A DNA stretch of 64,000 nucleotides from Variovorax sp. IB41 (GCF_016405905.1 NZ_JAEFCB010000001.1:868001-932000); one strand, 5' to 3'; positions 8,031-16,684 are shown, counted from the stretch's first letter. The notes: a model not told the origin generated them from the letters alone. A program made the numbers and translations.

Positions 8031-11000
8031 TCAGTTGAAGACCCATTCCGCGCCGACGGTCGCACCGACGCCCGCGCGGCTGGTGGCCACGCCGCCGGTG
8101 ATGCTCCAGGCGTTGTTCTCGGCGGTGCGCCGGAAACTCACGCCCACCGCGCTCTCGCCCTTGAACGAACCCGCGCCGATGCGCATCACCGTCTTGCCGG
8201 GCACGTAGCTGCCGGGCATCTGCAGCGCCATGGCCGCGGCCACGCCGGCATAGGCGTTCTTCTCGACGCCGTCGATGCGGTCGTTCACCGCGTTGATGCG
8301 GTTGTTCAGGCCCCCGCCCAGCGCGTTCAGCTGGTTGACGTTGACCGCATCGGTGCCCGCCACGCCCGGCGCCACGTTGTGCACCGTGACCGGGCCGGTG
8401 GCGTTGCTGCCGCCCATGCTCACGCTGTTGTAGTTGACCGAGCCGTCGGCGTTGCTGTCGTACTTGACCGTGGACTGGTCGATCGCCGCGACCGTGCCCT
8501 GCACGCCGCGCAGCTGCGACACGTTGACCGCGTCGCTGTCGGCCGTGCCCGCGGCCACGCCGGTGATCTGGCGGAACTGCCCGCTCGCCGCATTGCCCAC
8601 CGAGACGGCCGCCAGCGTGCTGGTGGTCGCGCCGATGGCGATGCGTTGCGCGTCGGTGGCCGTGGGCGGCACGTAGCCCGCAACGCCCGCGGCCGTCGAT
8701 GCGACCGCGCCCGCGCCGAGGGCCACGCCACCCGCCTGCGTCACGCTGCTGCCCGCGCCAAGCGCCACGCCCTGCACGCCGGCCGCCGAGGCGCCCGTGC
8801 CCATCGCGATCGAATCGGCCAGGTGCGAGGTGGCGCCCTGCCCGATCGCGATGCCGCCCGGCGCGCTTTGCTGCACCACGGCGCCGTTGCCGATGCCCAC
8901 GCCGTTGTTGCCGTTCACAACTGTCTGCGGCCCGACCGCCACCGACTCCGCGCCGACCGCGAGCGAATCGGCCGCCGCCGAGTTGGCGTGGAAGTACTTG
9001 ATCGGCGTGACCGCGAAGGACTGCAGCGCGCCGCTCAGCTGCCGCACCGTGACCGCGTCCTGCGCCTGCGTGCCGTCGGCCACATTGGTGATCTGGCGGT
9101 AGGTGGTGGCGCTGCCCACCGAGAGCGCGCCCAGCAGCGTGCGGTCGGTCGTGTTGAACGGGATCAGCGCGCTGCCCGCGGGAATGTTGCCGGTGCTGCC
9201 CGCGATCGCGCGGTCGGAGACCGCGCCCGCGCCGATCGCCACGCCGCCATCGACGGTGGCGCTCGCGTCCTTGCCCGACGCGATGGCGTCCGCGCCGGTT
9301 GCGCCCAGGTTGTCTTCGTTGCCGCCGCCCTTGGAGTTGACGCTGTAGTAGCGGTTCTTGTTCGCCGTGACCGTGCTGCTCAGGTTCTCGATCGACTGGT
9401 TGGTGGCAAAGAGCTGCGAGCCGTTGATGGCATCGGTCGAGGTGCCCGAGATGCGCCCGGCCGCCACGTTGGTGATCGTGCGTTCGTTGCCGGCCGTGCC
9501 GACGCTGACCGTGCCCACCGGTGCGACGCCCTGGAAGTTGTAGACCTTGCCGTCGATCGTCGTGCTGGCGGTTCCCACTGCCGTGTCGGTGACCGAGCCC
9601 GCGCCCAGCGCCACGCTGTTGGCCGTGCCGGCCGTGGCGCCCAGGCCCATCGCCACGCTCGAGGTGCCCGCGGCCGTCGCGTTCTTGCCCGAGGCGATCG
9701 CATCGGTGCCGGTGGCGCCGTCGTTCAGTTCGTTGCCGCCGCCCACCGAGTTGACTTGGTAGTACTTGGTCTTGCTGCCGGCCACCGTGGTGTTCAGCTG
9801 GTTGATGTTCACTGCATCGGTGCCTGCGACGCCGGGTGCCACATTGGTGATCTGCGTGCCGCCGGCATTGATGCCGGTGTTGGTCACGCTCGGGCCGCCG
9901 ACGATCGTGAGGCCGTTGTTGTCGATCTTGGTGTTGCCCGTGGTCACCGAGTTGAAGACCGGGTCCGCCGACACATCGACGCGGATCTGGTTGCCCGTGC
10001 GCGTGACCGTGGTGTTGCTGCCGTTGGCGAAGTCCGCCGTGCCGCCCGGCGCGATGTTCTGCGGCGCGCCGCCGTTGGCGCTCAGGTTCCAGCCCTTGGC
10101 GACCGTGCCCGCCACATCGGTGATCGCCGAGTTGGTGGCAAAGAGCTGCGAGCCGTTGATCGCGTCGGTCGAGGTGCCCGAGATGCGCCCGGCCGCCACG
10201 TTGGTGATGGTGCGCTCGTTGCCGGCCGAGCCGATGCTGACCGTGCCCACAGGCACCGCGCCCTGGAAGTTGTGGACCGTGCCGTTGATCGTGGTGCTCG
10301 CCGTTCCCACTGCGGTATCGGTCACCGAGCCCGCGCCCAGCGCCACGCTGTTGGCCGTGCCGGCCGTGGCGCCCAGGCCCATCGCCACGCTCGAGGTGCC
10401 CGCGGCGGTCGCGTTCTTGCCCGAGGCGATGGCGTCGGTGCCGGTGGCGCCGTCGTTCAGTTCGTTGCCGCCGCCCTTGGAGTTGACCTGGTAGTACTTG
10501 GTCTTGCTGCCGGCCACCGTGGTGGTCAGCTGGTCGATGTTCACCGCATCGGTGCCGGCCACGCCGGGCGCCACATTGGTGATCTTCGTGCCGCCGGCAT
10601 TGATGCCGGTGTTGGTCACGCTCGGGCCGCCGACGATCGTCAAGCCGTTGTTGTCGATCTTCGTGTTGCCCGTGGTCACGGAGGTGAACACCGGATTGGC
10701 GGACACGTCGACCCGGATCTGGTTGCCCGTGCGCGTGACCGTGGTGTTGCTGCCGTCGGCAAAGTCTGCCGTGCCGCCCGGCGCGATGTTCTGCGGCGCG
10801 CCGCCGTTGGCGCTCAGGTTCCAGCCCTTGTTCGCGGTCGCGGCCACGTCGTCGACGGCCGAGTTGGTGGCGGCGAGCTGCGAGCCGTTGATGGCGTCGG
10901 TCGAGGTGCCCGAGATGCGCCCGGCCGCCACGTTGGTGACGGTGCGCTCGCCGCCGCCCGCGCCCACGCTCACAGTGCTCGTCGGCGCGATGCCCTGGAA

Positions 11001-12968
11001 GTTGTAGAGCTTGCCGTTGATCGTCGCGCTCGGCGTGCCGACCGCCGTGGCCGTCACCGAGCCCGAGCCCAGCGCCACGTCGTTCTTGTTGGTGGCCACC
11101 GCCGTGTCGCCGAACGCGACCGCGCCCGCGGCCAGCGCCTTGCTGGTGCTGCCGATCGCAACGCTGCCCTGGCCGACCACGGTGTTCTGGTAGCCGATGC
11201 CCACCGCGCCTTGCGCCGGCGTGCCGGGCACGCTCACGTCCTGCCCGCCGCCGCCGACCTTGTTGGTGTTGCCCATGGCCACCGAGCCGTCGCCGGTGGC
11301 GGTGTTGTCCAGGCCGTTGGCGATGGCGCCGTTGCCGGTGGCGGTGTTCGGATCGCCGATGGCCACCGCGCCGTTGCCGTTCGCGACGTTGCCCGAACCG
11401 ATGGCCACCGCCTTGCCGCCGGTGGCCGTGGAGCCGTTGCCGATGGCGACGGCATCGGCCGAATTGGCGACGGTGTTGTTGCCCATCGCGATCGCATTGA
11501 GCGCCGAGGCCTTGGCGCTCGCGCCGATGGCCACGGCCTGGTCGGCGGAGGCGCTCGCGAGCGCGCCCACGGCGGTGGCGTTCTGGCCGGCCGCGGCGGT
11601 GCCGAACCCGAGCGCGGTGGCACGGGTGAGCGTTGCCGCGGCGTTGTTGCCGACCGCGACGGCGCCGTCGGTCGCGGCATTGGCGCCCGAGCCCGCCGCC
11701 ACGGCGCCCACGCCGGACGAGAGGGCCTGATTGCCCAAGGCGACCGCGAAATCCGCAGACGCATTGGCCAGGTTGCCGAACGCTGCCGAGCTGATGCCCG
11801 ATGCGTTGGACAGCGTACCGACGGCCACCGCATCGGTGTTGCCGGCGTTGGAACCCCAGCCGCCGGCGAAGGCGCGCGCGGCGCTGGCCGTCGAGCTCAC
11901 GCCGACCGCGGTGGAGTTGCCTCCCGTGGCCTTGGACAAGGTGCCCAGCGCACTGGCGCCGGCCGAGGTCGCCGTGGCGGTCGCGCCGAGCGCGACCGCG
12001 TTGGTGTTGCTTGCCACCGTGCCGGTGCCCAGGGCCATCGCAGAGGTGTCAGAGGCCGCCGCGTTCGGGCCGACAGCCACCGAGCTGGCTCCGGTCGCCT
12101 TGCTCTGGAAGCCCACGGCCGTCGCATTGCCGTTGGACGCGGTCACGTCCGTGCCGATGGCGATGGCGCCTACCCCCGTGGCCCCCGTTCCCGCAGCGGT
12201 GCGCGAGCCGATGTAGACCGAATTCAATTGGCTCGCCACCGACTGGAAGCCGACCGCAATGGCATTCTGGGCGCTCGCGGCCGCCGAATTGCCTTGCGCC
12301 ACGGCGTCCAGATCGGATGCATTGGCCTTGTAGCCCATGGCGAGGCTGCGCAACCCGGTCGCCCTCGCGGTGGAGCCGACGGCCGTCGCGTTGTCTTGAT
12401 TGGCGAGCGCAAAACTGCCGGCGGCGATGCTGTTGCCGCCGCTGGCGGTCACGTCGGTGCCGATGCCGATGGAGCCCCCGCCCAATGCGCCCGTCGTGGG
12501 GCCTGTCCGCGCGCCCAGGTAGATCGAATTGGCGGCCGCGGAATACGCCTGGAAGCCCAGGGAGATGGAATTCTGCGCGGCGCTGTGGGCGTTGTAGCCG
12601 ACCGCCAGGCCGCCGAGAACGTCGCTGGCTGCGAGCGAGCCCAGTGCGGTGGCGCCGATCCCCGAGGCCCGCGACTGGAAGCCCATGCACGACGCGGTGC
12701 CGTTGTATGCGTTGTACGGCGGCCCGCTGCAATCGACCGCCTGCGCCTGCGCGAGCGAAGACCACCCCAGACCGCTCATCGCCACCAGCGCCGCCGCAAG
12801 GCCCGCCAGCAGCCCGCCCGCCGGTCGCGGACGCGCGACGCACATGCTTGGCGCCGCGCCCAGCGCCACGTGGCTGCCGCCGGGTTTTCCGCGAGCGTGG
12901 GAAACCTCCGAGGCCGCCACCCAGGCACCGAGGGATTCATTCCAGAGAGAGCGATAAGTTCGATTCAT
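8031..12968 (-). CDS. Trimeric autotransporter adhesin (YadA/Hia/AtaA type)
   Basis: 1645 residues. It begins with an extended signal peptide region (ESPR): 'MNRTYRSLWNESLGAWVAAS'. Residues about 80-630 are a YadA-like head of 14-residue repeats of the form 'SxAxGxxAxAxxxxAxAxG'. Necks ('GTDAVNxxQL') and stalk segments follow. Two full and one partial copy of a 244-residue head-stalk unit occupy the middle. The C-terminal about 90 residues are the membrane anchor, with 'RINAVNDRIDGVEKNAYAG' and a final 'GATVGAEWVFN' strand ending in aromatic-Asn. It forms a trimeric surface fibre for adhesion or autoagglutination. It is followed by the tpgA-like partner. A 17-base hairpin (12999-13015) lies in its leader. 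Confidence 0.95.
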   Translation of the reverse strand: MNRTYRSLWNESLGAWVAASEVSHARGKPGGSHVALGAAPSMCVARPRPAGGLLAGLAAALVAMSGLGWSSLAQAQAVDCSGPPYNAYNGTASCMGFQSRASGIGATALGSLAASDVLGGLAVGYNAHSAAQNSISLGFQAYSAAANSIYLGARTGPTTGALGGGSIGIGTDVTASGGNSIAAGSFALANQDNATAVGSTARATGLRSLAMGYKANASDLDAVAQGNSAAASAQNAIAVGFQSVASQLNSVYIGSRTAAGTGATGVGAIAIGTDVTASNGNATAVGFQSKATGASSVAVGPNAAASDTSAMALGTGTVASNTNAVALGATATATSAGASALGTLSKATGGNSTAVGVSSTASAARAFAGGWGSNAGNTDAVAVGTLSNASGISSAAFGNLANASADFAVALGNQALSSGVGAVAAGSGANAATDGAVAVGNNAAATLTRATALGFGTAAAGQNATAVGALASASADQAVAIGASAKASALNAIAMGNNTVANSADAVAIGNGSTATGGKAVAIGSGNVANGNGAVAIGDPNTATGNGAIANGLDNTATGDGSVAMGNTNKVGGGGQDVSVPGTPAQGAVGIGYQNTVVGQGSVAIGSTSKALAAGAVAFGDTAVATNKNDVALGSGSVTATAVGTPSATINGKLYNFQGIAPTSTVSVGAGGGERTVTNVAAGRISGTSTDAINGSQLAATNSAVDDVAATANKGWNLSANGGAPQNIAPGGTADFADGSNTTVTRTGNQIRVDVSANPVFTSVTTGNTKIDNNGLTIVGGPSVTNTGINAGGTKITNVAPGVAGTDAVNIDQLTTTVAGSKTKYYQVNSKGGGNELNDGATGTDAIASGKNATAAGTSSVAMGLGATAGTANSVALGAGSVTDTAVGTASTTINGTVHNFQGAVPVGTVSIGSAGNERTITNVAAGRISGTSTDAINGSQLFATNSAITDVAGTVAKGWNLSANGGAPQNIAPGGTADFANGSNTTVTRTGNQIRVDVSADPVFNSVTTGNTKIDNNGLTIVGGPSVTNTGINAGGTQITNVAPGVAGTDAVNINQLNTTVAGSKTKYYQVNSVGGGNELNDGATGTDAIASGKNATAAGTSSVAMGLGATAGTANSVALGAGSVTDTAVGTASTTIDGKVYNFQGVAPVGTVSVGTAGNERTITNVAAGRISGTSTDAINGSQLFATNQSIENLSSTVTANKNRYYSVNSKGGGNEDNLGATGADAIASGKDASATVDGGVAIGAGAVSDRAIAGSTGNIPAGSALIPFNTTDRTLLGALSVGSATTYRQITNVADGTQAQDAVTVRQLSGALQSFAVTPIKYFHANSAAADSLAVGAESVAVGPQTVVNGNNGVGIGNGAVVQQSAPGGIAIGQGATSHLADSIAMGTGASAAGVQGVALGAGSSVTQAGGVALGAGAVASTAAGVAGYVPPTATDAQRIAIGATTSTLAAVSVGNAASGQFRQITGVAAGTADSDAVNVSQLRGVQGTVAAIDQSTVKYDSNADGSVNYNSVSMGGSNATGPVTVHNVAPGVAGTDAVNVNQLNALGGGLNNRINAVNDRIDGVEKNAYAGVAAAMALQMPGSYVPGKTVMRIGAGSFKGESAVGVSFRRTAENNAWSITGGVATSRAGVGATVGAEWVFN
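9370..11070 (-). repeat. Tandem 732-bp intragenic repeats in the adhesin gene
   Basis: Sequence at about 9420, 10153 and 10885 repeats almost base for base with a 732-bp period (for example the stretch encoding 'GRISGTSTDAINGSQL' and 'GNTKIDNNGLTIVGG'). Roughly 2.3 copies are present, and each unit encodes 244 residues of stalk plus YadA-like head. The high nucleotide identity suggests recent duplication or gene conversion and makes copy number liable to change by recombination. Confidence 0.85.
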
Positions 12969-13015
12969 GACCTGTCCATCCGTTTTGAAGAATCGTTGAA
13001 TGGCGCAATGCCATT

Positions 13016-13407
13016 TCGCTCCCTGTGCAATTTATTTGAATTGTTTTATCAATTGATCTTAGGAAATGGATGGAATGTTGCAACTGGCAACGTTGCATTT
13101 TGGAGTCATTGAGTAGAATTGATTTATATTTTTTATCGATCTATGATTATGAATAGTAATATGAAGTTACTAATGAATAGAACGCTTACCACGTCTTTTT
13201 TCGAGGATCAATGTAGTTATATTTATTAATCATCATTCGGGTATCGAAGGATGCTGAAACGGGTATGCCTCATTGGCGGCAACCGCTCGTCGACCACTTG
13301 ACGAAAACTTGTCAATCGTCCAAATCAATTCAATAGATATTTGAAATCGGCCGGCATGCGCGCAATTCGACGTGGCGGATGAAGCTAATTCTTATTTGGC
13401 AGAAAAA
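13016..13407. promoter_or_regulatory. AT-rich upstream region of the adhesin gene
   Basis: About 390 bp of sequence strikingly poorer in GC than its surroundings, with runs of T and A, lies upstream of the adhesin. It holds a perfect 6-bp inverted repeat TGCAAC-N7-GTTGCA (13079-13097) and several TATAAT-like hexamers. Only very short open frames occur, none with coding character. It probably contains the adhesin promoter and may be a target for an H-NS-like silencer (inference). Confidence 0.5.
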
Positions 13408-13723
13408 TCAACGCGCCAGGAAGACCAGCGCCCTGGGCACGAAATCGGCGTGGAATTGAAATACCGCGCCGTGCCCCGAGTCCGGGTAAATGACCAACTC
13501 GCCGTTCGGCAGGCGCCGGGCCAATTCACGCGTATTGCTGCTGGGCACCATGCGGTCGCTGTCCCATTGGCCACCAGCACCCATCCCGGCCCATCGAGGA
13601 GCCGAAGAGATCGACCGGCGGTCCGGCGTTCCGCGCCCCGAGTTCGCGTCAGACGAGCCGCGCGCCGCCCGCGGTGACCGTGCGCGTCGGAACGTTCCAG
13701 GTCGCGGGCGGCTCGCGCTTCAT
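13408..13723 (-). pseudogene. Decayed alpha/beta-hydrolase remnant
   Basis: The intact N-terminus 'MKREPPATWNVPTRTVTAGG' starts at ATG 13723 and overlaps the SDR stop codon (ATGA). After 'ARLV' an in-frame TGA (13651-13649) stands where such hydrolases have Tyr ('LVYRELG'). The frame then reads 'RELGARNAGPPV', jumps to a nucleophile-elbow-like 'DLFGSSMG', and then to 'GWVLVANG', a one-base deletion, and 'DSDRMVPSSNTRELARRLPN' with the catalytic-His region 'DSGHG' before a TGA at 13408. About 70 and 100 codons are missing around the elbow compared with typical hydrolases. The fragments are recognisable by family motifs only; the gene cannot make an active enzyme. Confidence 0.75.
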
Positions 13724-14394
13724 GCCGCGAGGCTCCGTTTGATTTGCTGGGTGATCTCGTCGGCCAGCACTTCGCTCAGGCCCGCTTGGAGCCCGTCGAG
13801 CGCGCGGCCGACGATGTCTTCGGGGCTGGACTTGGGCACCTCGAAGCCGCGCGTAAGGTCGGTATCGACGTAGCCCACGTGCAGCCCCAGCACCTGCGTC
13901 TTCTGCGGCGCGAGTTCGCTGCGCAGCGCGTTGGTGAGCGACCAGGCGGCGGACTTGCTCGCCGAGTACGCGGCCAGATCGCCGCCGTTCATCCACGAGG
14001 CGACCGACAGCACATTGAGCAATGCGCCGCCGCCGTTGGCCGCGAGCACCGGCGCGAAGGCCTTGCTCACGCGAAGCACGCCGAAGAAGTTGGTCTCGAA
14101 GATGCGCCGCGCAACCTCTTCGCTGTCCGGCGCCAGGAAGCCGCCGGCTTGCGCGATGCCCGCGTTGTTGATCACGAGCGTGACATCCGAGGCCAGCGCC
14201 GCCGCGGCGGCCACCTCCTCGGGCTTGGTGACGTCCAGCCGCAGCGGTTGAACACCGGCTTGCGTGATGGTGGCCGGGTCGCGCGCGGCCGCGTAGACCT
14301 TGCGGGCACCGCGTGCGAGCAGTTCGCGCGTGAATACCAGGCCGATGCCGCGATTGGCGCCCGTGACGAGGACGACGGCGTTTTCGATGTTCAT
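13720..14394 (-). CDS. Short-chain dehydrogenase/reductase (SDR)
   Basis: 224 residues from ATG 14394, preceded by GGAG. Classical SDR features: NAD(P)-binding 'VTGANRGIGLVF' (residues 9-20), 'NNAG' near 80, a catalytic Ser in 'LNVLSVASWM' and the Tyr-x-x-x-Lys motif 'YSASKSA' near 142. It lies 46 bp downstream of the MDR reductase gene, and its stop codon overlaps the start of a decayed hydrolase gene, so all belong to one TetR-controlled unit. The substrate is unknown; SDR/MDR/hydrolase groupings of this kind often handle reactive carbonyls or small lipophilic xenobiotics. Confidence 0.88.
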   Translation of the reverse strand: MNIENAVVLVTGANRGIGLVFTRELLARGARKVYAAARDPATITQAGVQPLRLDVTKPEEVAAAAALASDVTLVINNAGIAQAGGFLAPDSEEVARRIFETNFFGVLRVSKAFAPVLAANGGGALLNVLSVASWMNGGDLAAYSASKSAAWSLTNALRSELAPQKTQVLGLHVGYVDTDLTRGFEVPKSSPEDIVGRALDGLQAGLSEVLADEITQQIKRSLAA

Positions 14395-14440
14395 GGGAAT
14401 GCTCCAGGTTTGCAGGATTGCGGGGTTGAAAAAAACAGCT

Positions 14441-15442
14441 TCACTTGACCTTGACGACGACCTTGCCCTTGGCACGGCCGCCTTCGACATAGGCCAGCGC
14501 CTCGTTGGTCGAATCGAATGGAAAGACGCGATCGATCACGGGGCGGATGGCGCCGGACTCGATGAGCCGGGTGATCTCGCGCAGTTGGTCGCCGCTCGCC
14601 CTCATGAAGAGAAACGAATAGCCGATGCCGCGTGCGCGCGCCCTTCGCCGGATGCCCGCGCTCAGCAACCGCATGACCAGCCCGACGAACGCGGACGCCG
14701 CGATGCGCTTGGCGAATTCGGGGTCGGGCGGGCCGGAGATGGAGATGAGTTTTCCGCCGCGCTTGAGCACGCGCAGGGACTTCGCGAGCGTCTTGCCGTC
14801 CTGGCTGTTCAGCACCACGTCGCAGTTGCTCAGCAGGTCTTCGAAGTCCTGCGTGCGGTAGTCCACGACCACGTCCGCGCCCAGGCTCTTGGCGAACGCG
14901 ACGTTGCCGGTGCCGGTGGTCGTGGCGACGGTGGCGCCCAGATGCCGCGCCAGTTGGATCGCAAAGCTTCCCACGCCGCCGGAGCCGGCCTGGATGAAGA
15001 CCTGCTGCCCCTTCTTCAGCCCGGCCTTCTCGACCAGCGCCTGCCACGCGGTCAAGCCGACCAGGGGGATGGAGGCGGCCTCCTCCATCGTGAGGTTCCT
15101 GGGCTTGAGCGCGAGCGAGGCTTCCTTCACGGGCACGAACTGCGCGAAGGTGCCGATGCGGAAATCGTCGACCCGCGCATAGACCTCGTCGCCCGGCTTG
15201 AACTGCTGCACCTGAGGGCCCGTCTTGACGACGACGCCCGCGACGTCGTGCCCCAGCACGAGCGGCAGGCGGTACGGCAGGATGAGCTTGAACTCGCCGT
15301 CGCGGATCTTGGCGTCCAGCAGGTTCACGCCCGCGGCGTGGACCTCGACCAGCACCTCGTCGTCGCGCAGGGTGGGCATCGGCACGTCCGCCGACCGCAG
15401 CGCGCCCTTCTTGCCATATCGATCGAGAACGAATGCCTTCAT
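14441..15442 (-). CDS. NADP-dependent MDR oxidoreductase (quinone oxidoreductase-like)
   Basis: 333 residues with the two-domain MDR layout: a GroES-like N-half ('MKAFVLDRYGKKGALRSADV', 'VLGHDVAGVVVKTG') and a Rossmann C-half with 'QAGSGGVGSFAIQLARHLGA' near 145. The Cys/His zinc ligands of alcohol dehydrogenases are absent, so it belongs to the zinc-free quinone reductase / enoyl reductase branch. A 52-bp gap upstream leads to a palindrome identical in design to one over the tetR start, placing the gene under that regulator. Specific substrate not determinable. Confidence 0.88.
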   Translation of the reverse strand: MKAFVLDRYGKKGALRSADVPMPTLRDDEVLVEVHAAGVNLLDAKIRDGEFKLILPYRLPLVLGHDVAGVVVKTGPQVQQFKPGDEVYARVDDFRIGTFAQFVPVKEASLALKPRNLTMEEAASIPLVGLTAWQALVEKAGLKKGQQVFIQAGSGGVGSFAIQLARHLGATVATTTGTGNVAFAKSLGADVVVDYRTQDFEDLLSNCDVVLNSQDGKTLAKSLRVLKRGGKLISISGPPDPEFAKRIAASAFVGLVMRLLSAGIRRRARARGIGYSFLFMRASGDQLREITRLIESGAIRPVIDRVFPFDSTNEALAYVEGGRAKGKVVVKVK

Positions 15443-15493
15443 GGTGTTTCCTTGTTGCGGAGCGGTTCACAAAACTCAAAAATCCGAATTGGC

Positions 15494-15507
15494 ATGATGA
15501 TCGTCAT
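15494..15507. promoter_or_regulatory. TetR operator copy 1 (upstream of the MDR reductase)
   Basis: ATGATGATCGTCAT is a near-perfect palindrome of the form ATGAYGNNCRTCAT. A TAATAT hexamer directly abuts it on the minus strand (15511-15506), so the operator would cover the transcription start of the MDR-SDR unit. The surrounding 21 bp closely match those over the tetR start. Confidence 0.7.
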
Positions 15508-15526
15508 ATTAAAAGACAAGCGAAAG

Positions 15527-15559
15527 GCCGACGTCCTTCCGATGGAATCAGGCGTCGGC
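15527..15559 (-). terminator. Possible terminator after tetR
   Basis: GCCGACG (15527-15533) and CGTCGGC (15553-15559) form a 7-bp stem overlapping the tetR stop codon. On the minus strand it is followed by a U-rich run that ends in UCUUUU. The 19-base loop makes this a weak prediction. Confidence 0.35.
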
Positions 15560-16141
15560 GGGGAGCAGTTGGTTCAGCGCGGTTTCCCGCAGGCGGTCCG
15601 CGAGGCCGGGCTCGTCGACCGCGCGCGCCAGCATCAAGGCGCCGACCATGGTGGCGATGGCCACGAGCGCCTGTTCGTGCGCGCTGGGCTGGCCCCAGTC
15701 GGGCGACTGGCGGGCGACAAGATCCACCATCGCCTTGACGTGCCGCGTGGTCGTGCGGCGCACTTCGGGCGTCTGGCGCGGCGTTTCCGAGCCCAGCGCG
15801 GCCAATGGGCAGCCGATGTCCGCATGCGCCTGATGCTCCTTCGAGAGATAGGCGCGCAGCATGCGCTCCAGGGCCTTGCCGTCGGGCGCGCTGGCCACGG
15901 CATCGGCCGCGGCGGCGGCGGATTCCGCGCAAGCGCGGCCCGCAGCTTCGGCCAGCATGGCTTCGCGCGAGGGAAAGTGCGCATAGAAGGCGCCGTGCGT
16001 GAGGCCCGCCTCCTTCATGATGTCGGCCACGCCGGTGCCGTCGTAGCCGCTGCGGCGGATGGCCCGCGCGGCCACGGCCACGATGCGTTCGTGCGACGCC
16101 TCCTTGGCGGCGGTCCTGGCATTGATTTTTGCGTTTGGCAT
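15548..16141 (-). CDS. TetR/AcrR-family repressor
   Basis: 197 residues from ATG 16141; upstream in-frame ATGs fall inside the predicted -10 element. The N-terminal HTH is clear: 'RIVAVAARAIRRSGYDGTGVADIMKEAGLTHGAFYAHFPSREAMLAEA' region, residues about 19-66. The C-terminal ligand domain contains 'GCPLAALGSE', typical of the AcrR/NemR-like subgroup. The start codon lies inside the palindrome ATGACGCGCATCAT and no Shine-Dalgarno is visible, so the mRNA may be nearly leaderless and autorepressed. A second copy of the operator precedes the MDR gene downstream. Effector unknown. Confidence 0.88.
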   Translation of the reverse strand: MPNAKINARTAAKEASHERIVAVAARAIRRSGYDGTGVADIMKEAGLTHGAFYAHFPSREAMLAEAAGRACAESAAAAADAVASAPDGKALERMLRAYLSKEHQAHADIGCPLAALGSETPRQTPEVRRTTTRHVKAMVDLVARQSPDWGQPSAHEQALVAIATMVGALMLARAVDEPGLADRLRETALNQLLPADA

Positions 16142-16153
16142 GACGCGCATCAT
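16140..16153. promoter_or_regulatory. TetR operator copy 2 (over the tetR start)
   Basis: ATGACGCGCATCAT matches operator copy 1 (15494-15507) in pattern, and both share the flanking TGGC on one side and ATTA on the other. A TAATAT hexamer (16157-16152, minus strand) overlaps it, so binding should block tetR transcription. Confidence 0.7.
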
Positions 16154-16200
16154 ATTAGATTTGCGTGAGATGCGCAACGCCCGCCGGCGCCCCTGCCCCG

Positions 16201-16638
16201 TCAACCCAGGGCGTCGTTCACCTGCTCGTTGAATTCGGTCTGGTTGAGCGCCGCGCCGACTTCCCGCGGCAGCGCATCGCGCACCGAGAACACGCCCAGG
16301 ATCTTCGCGCCCGACACCAGCGGCAGATGGCGAAAGCCGCGCTCGAGCATCAGCACCACGGCATCGGACACCAATGTCTCCGGCGGCACGCAGATCGGGT
16401 TGGGCGTCATCACCTCGCGCACCGGCGTGCGGTCGGGGTCAAGCCCCTTGGCGAGCACGCGGGTCATGAGGTCGCGCTCGGTGAGGATGCCCAGCAGCGT
16501 GTCGGGCAACTCCATGACGAGCACGCTGCCGCAGTTGGCCCGGGTCATCACGCAGGCGGCATCGCGCACGCTGGCCTGGGGGCCCAGACTGATGACGTGC
16601 TTGCGCGTGACGGATTGGAAAACAGTGCGCTCGGCCAT
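16201..16638 (-). CDS. Tandem CBS-domain protein
   Basis: 145 residues consisting almost only of two CBS domains: first near 8-65 ('VISLGPQASVRDAACVMTRANCGSVLVM', 'GILTERDLMTRVLAKG') and second near 75-130 ('VMTPNPICVPPETLVSDAVVLMLERGFRHLPLV', 'GVFSVRDAL'). Stand-alone CBS pairs bind adenylates (AMP, ATP, SAM) and act as energy sensors. It lies 46 bp downstream of korB on the same strand, so it may be the last gene of the kor operon and sense energy state for the oxidoreductase. That link is inference; no partner is fused. Confidence 0.88.
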   Translation of the reverse strand: MAERTVFQSVTRKHVISLGPQASVRDAACVMTRANCGSVLVMELPDTLLGILTERDLMTRVLAKGLDPDRTPVREVMTPNPICVPPETLVSDAVVLMLERGFRHLPLVSGAKILGVFSVRDALPREVGAALNQTEFNEQVNDALG

Positions 16639-16684
16639 GGTGCACCCTCCAGAAAGTCAGGTCGATCGGGCCGCCCGCGCGGTG

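Noticed and set aside
8031..12968. Short regular repeats that could suggest a CRISPR array
   Set aside because: They encode 14-residue YadA-head and stalk repeats in one intact frame; there are no uniform spacers.
7932..13112. A very long open frame (about 1726 codons) antisense to the adhesin
   Set aside because: It is Arg/His/Ala-rich low-complexity translation typical of antisense frames in GC-rich repeats; the opposite strand has a full ESPR-to-anchor autotransporter.
13141..13230. A 28-codon ORF in the AT-rich region
   Set aside because: Too short, no ribosome site, codon use unlike the genome; chance open frame in AT-rich DNA.
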